Source: Acidimicrobiaceae bacterium
Lineage (GTDB): Bacteria > Actinomycetota > Acidimicrobiia > Acidimicrobiales > UBA10347
Direction: 5' to 3'
Length of the DNA: 7,045 nt
Assembly (NCBI GenBank): GCA_003485885.1
Contig: DNHM01000551.1
Location: 12,405 to 19,449, forward strand
Below the pieces are notes generated by a model, which saw only the letters and a program-made list of their open reading frames with translations, was not told the origin of the DNA and did not search any database. This document shows, in pieces, positions 5,355-7,045 of this stretch. The translations under genes and the position numbers were made by a program. Each line of letters begins with the position of its first letter. Position 1 is the stretch's first letter.

Positions 5355-6131
5355 GTGATCGATCTTGACCTCACAGGGCGAAAAGCCATCGTGACAGGCG
5401 CAAGCCTTGGCATCGGCGCTGCGACGGTCCGTTTGCTCGCCGACCATGGAGCGAGCGTCGCTTTTTGCGCTCGCGGTCAAGATGCGGTCAACGACCTCGC
5501 CTCACACAGCGACAACATCCGCGGCTATGTCGCGGACATGAGCGATGCCGACTCAACCAATCGGTTCTTACAACGGGCAACCGACGACATCGGTGATGCC
5601 GACATCCTGGTCAACAATGTCGGTGCGTCACCGTCGCGCAACTTCCTATACATGGACGACGCCGACTGGGAACAACTGTTCCAACTCAACATGATGTCAG
5701 CGGTACGTTGCACGCGCCATGTACTCCCCCGCATGCGAGCCCAACAATGGGGTCGGGTCGTTATGATCTCGACCGTCGGGGCTCTCTACCCCAGCGCTGC
5801 TCTCATTGACTACGCAGCAACCAAGTCAGCGATGATCTCCACCGGCAAAGCGTTGGCGAGCAAATACGGCCGAGATGGCGTATTGGTCAACTCAATCCTG
5901 CCAGGACTCATTCACACCGCCATGTGGGATCGGGCCGCCGCGGAGCTCGCCGAATCTACCGGGAAATCACAACAAGAGATCATGGCCAATAACTCCAAGG
6001 GTGTACCGGTGGGCCGGTATGGCACCCCCGAAGAAGTCGCAAATGCAGTCGTGTTCCTGTGCACCGACGCTGCCGCCTATATCAACGGACAAGCCATCAG
6101 TGTTGATGGCGGATCGTCGGGTCACATCTAG
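5355..6131 (+). CDS. FabG-like short-chain dehydrogenase/reductase
   Basis: A 258-residue classical SDR, typical length, cytoplasmic, expected to interconvert a secondary alcohol and ketone with NAD(P)(H). Motifs are TGASLGIG (14-21), the arginine after beta-2 (Arg40, in AFCAR) that tends to favour NADPH, NNVG (87-90) instead of NNAG, Asn112, Tyr153 and Lys157 (YAATK), then the GLIHTAMW loop near 184-191 and the C-terminal S-V-D-G-G. The catalytic serine is either Ser139, with the following loop one residue longer than usual, or Thr140 sits at the exact usual spacing of 13 before Tyr153. The GTG at 5355 is chosen because GGGAGA (5343-5348) ends 6 nt upstream; the nearby ATG at 5348 runs straight into a stop. 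A promoter candidate lies at 5269-5298. A weak terminator follows at 6162-6180, so it may be transcribed apart from the aldolase. 3-Oxoacyl reductase, sugar or polyol dehydrogenase and others are all possible; the substrate is unknown. Confidence 0.92.
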   Translation: MIDLDLTGRKAIVTGASLGIGAATVRLLADHGASVAFCARGQDAVNDLASHSDNIRGYVADMSDADSTNRFLQRATDDIGDADILVNNVGASPSRNFLYMDDADWEQLFQLNMMSAVRCTRHVLPRMRAQQWGRVVMISTVGALYPSAALIDYAATKSAMISTGKALASKYGRDGVLVNSILPGLIHTAMWDRAAAELAESTGKSQQEIMANNSKGVPVGRYGTPEEVANAVVFLCTDAAAYINGQAISVDGGSSGHI

Positions 6132-6161
6132 AGCACTGGCCTCGAGAACTACCGACGCAAG

Positions 6162-6180
6162 ACGATCGGCATCGTGTTTT
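6162..6180 (+). terminator. weak intrinsic terminator candidate
   Basis: ACGAT-CGGC-ATCGT forms a 5-bp stem with a tetraloop (6162-6175). It is followed by G and TTTT (6177-6180), 31 nt after the SDR stop codon. The stem can extend by two A-T pairs past a G-G mismatch. It is short and only modestly stable, so partial termination or chance are both possible. Confidence 0.35.
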
Positions 6181-6261
6181 AGGGTTGCGGCCTGATCCCG
6201 CCACGCACGTTGACGAAGTTCAAAGAAAGTGCTGCGCCCCGCGACGACTAACTTCGGAGGT

Positions 6262-7041
6262 ATGCGACCGAACCCCGTGAAAGACCGACTGGCTGCTGGT
6301 GAAACGCTCTATGGCACCATGATCTTCGAGTTCCTCAGCGCCGGATTACCCCAGATTCTGCAAGGCGCTGGCGCCGACTTCGTCTTCTACGACATGGAGC
6401 ACAGCGGATTCTCATATAGCGAGATCAAACACCAGCTCGCACTGTGCCGAGGCCTCGACATCGTGCCGCTCGTGCGACCCCGTGCCACCACCCATGAGCA
6501 CACCGCCCAATTGTTAGACCTTGGTGCCATGGGCATGTTGTTCCAGATGTGTGAGACGGCGGAACAGGCCGAGCAATTCGTTCGGCTCACCAAGTACCCG
6601 CCAACCGGACAACGTGGGGCCATGTTCGGTGGCGCCCACGACGACTACAGCTCCTCGACCGTGCCCGAGATCATCGACGGCGCCCATGACCGCACCATGG
6701 TGTGTGTACTCATCGAGTCGGCTCAGGGAGTCGCCAATGCCGAAGAGATCATGTCGGTTCCCGGTGTCGACGTTGCCCATCTCGGCCATGGCGACCTGTC
6801 GCTTTCGCTCGGGGTGCCCGGCGATACCAACCACCCCACCATGCAAGCCGGCATTGACTCGATCCTTGCCGCATGCGAAACCCACGGAAAGACTGCGGCC
6901 TGTCTGGCAGGCGATGTCGCAACTGGCGTCGACTGGGTCCGTCGAGGATTCCGCATGGTCAGCTACAGCTACGACATCGGTCTGATGAAGTCCGCGCTGA
7001 GTTCAGGAATCCAAGCAATCACCGATGGAGCCGACCAATGA
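6262..7041 (+). CDS. HpcH/HpaI-family class II (metal-dependent) 2-keto acid aldolase
   Basis: A TIM-barrel pyruvate-dependent aldolase of 259 residues. Relatives cleave 4-hydroxy-2-oxo acids (heptanedioate, 2-keto-3-deoxy-sugar acids) to pyruvate and an aldehyde with a divalent metal. Key residues match Escherichia coli HpcH in order and spacing: Asp44 and His47 (YDMEHSGFS; HpcH Asp42, His45), Arg72 (PLVRP; Arg70), metal ligands Glu152 (IESAQG; Glu149) and Asp178 (GHGDLSLSLG; Asp175). Two local changes from the common pattern are Phe-Gln in MLFQMCETAEQA where most have V-P, and GHGD instead of GPxD. The start is uncertain. ATG 6262 agrees with family N-termini (N-P-x-K-x-R-L-x-x-G), but its GGAGG (6256-6260) is only 1 nt away. 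GTG 6229, in frame and 11 codons upstream, has only a weak purine run before it. The TGA overlaps the next ATG by 4 bp, so a downstream gene is translationally coupled. Substrate unknown. Confidence 0.9.
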   Translation: MRPNPVKDRLAAGETLYGTMIFEFLSAGLPQILQGAGADFVFYDMEHSGFSYSEIKHQLALCRGLDIVPLVRPRATTHEHTAQLLDLGAMGMLFQMCETAEQAEQFVRLTKYPPTGQRGAMFGGAHDDYSSSTVPEIIDGAHDRTMVCVLIESAQGVANAEEIMSVPGVDVAHLGHGDLSLSLGVPGDTNHPTMQAGIDSILAACETHGKTAACLAGDVATGVDWVRRGFRMVSYSYDIGLMKSALSSGIQAITDGADQ

Positions 7042-7045
7042 CTGA
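7038..7045 (+). CDS. start of the next gene, truncated by the window end
   Basis: ATG at 7038 overlaps the aldolase stop codon as ATGA (7038-7041). GGAG at 7027-7030 lies 7 nt upstream, an ideal Shine-Dalgarno spacing. Only Met-Thr and two bases of a third codon are visible, so no function can be given. The arrangement indicates translational coupling with the aldolase. Confidence 0.55.

Noticed and set aside
6210..6215. TTGACG hexamer upstream of the aldolase as a -35 box
   Set aside because: No acceptable -10 hexamer lies 16-18 nt downstream; the stretch there is GC-rich (GCTGCGCCCC).

Overview
This window reads as an ordinary catabolic or lipid-metabolism stretch of a moderately GC-rich bacterial chromosome. 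Marks of an actinobacterium (perhaps a marine Acidimicrobiia-type lineage) are the strong third-position G/C preference, the use of GTG and TTG starts, and the mix of SDR, crotonase and class-C-type serine hydrolase genes. This assignment is by impression only, since no rRNA or other phylogenetic marker is present. I saw no tRNA, rRNA, CRISPR array, insertion sequence, attachment site or replication origin.

Layout from left to right. The C-terminal end of an alpha/beta hydrolase (HSL-type esterase) on the + strand (1-126) converges on an MFE-2-like short-chain dehydrogenase on the - strand (171-1091), with a hairpin between the two stop codons. A 112-bp divergent intergenic region then leads into a + strand pair: an M20-family Zn amidohydrolase of the N-carbamoyl-amino-acid hydrolase/allantoate amidohydrolase type (1204-2433), followed 4 nt later by a serine beta-lactamase-fold hydrolase (2438-3580). 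Next comes a 223-residue CYTH-like protein of unknown function (about 3746-4417, + strand). Its 3' end overlaps by 23 bp the end of a crotonase-family gene on the - strand (4395-5180). A second divergent intergenic region (5181-5354) holds several inverted repeats and a plausible sigma-70-type promoter. It leads to a FabG-like SDR (5355-6131). After a weak terminator come an HpcH/HpaI-type class II aldolase (about 6262-7041) and the first codons of another gene, coupled to it by an ATGA overlap.

How the genes may work together (inference). The two SDRs and the crotonase fit acyl-CoA or beta-oxidation-like chemistry. The crotonase lacks both hydratase glutamates and instead carries the isomerase-type glutamate, so it is probably a double-bond isomerase. 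The carbamoylase-type amidohydrolase and the serine hydrolase form a tight two-hydrolase operon of unknown substrate. The aldolase would cleave a 2-keto acid to pyruvate plus an aldehyde, and an adjacent SDR could supply or consume such compounds. The alternating strands indicate at least four separate transcription units rather than one operon.

I did not find an obviously new multi-gene system. The observations most worth checking are the active-site change in the crotonase, the palindrome-rich divergent control region at 5181-5354, and the CYTH-like gene with no clear start codon.
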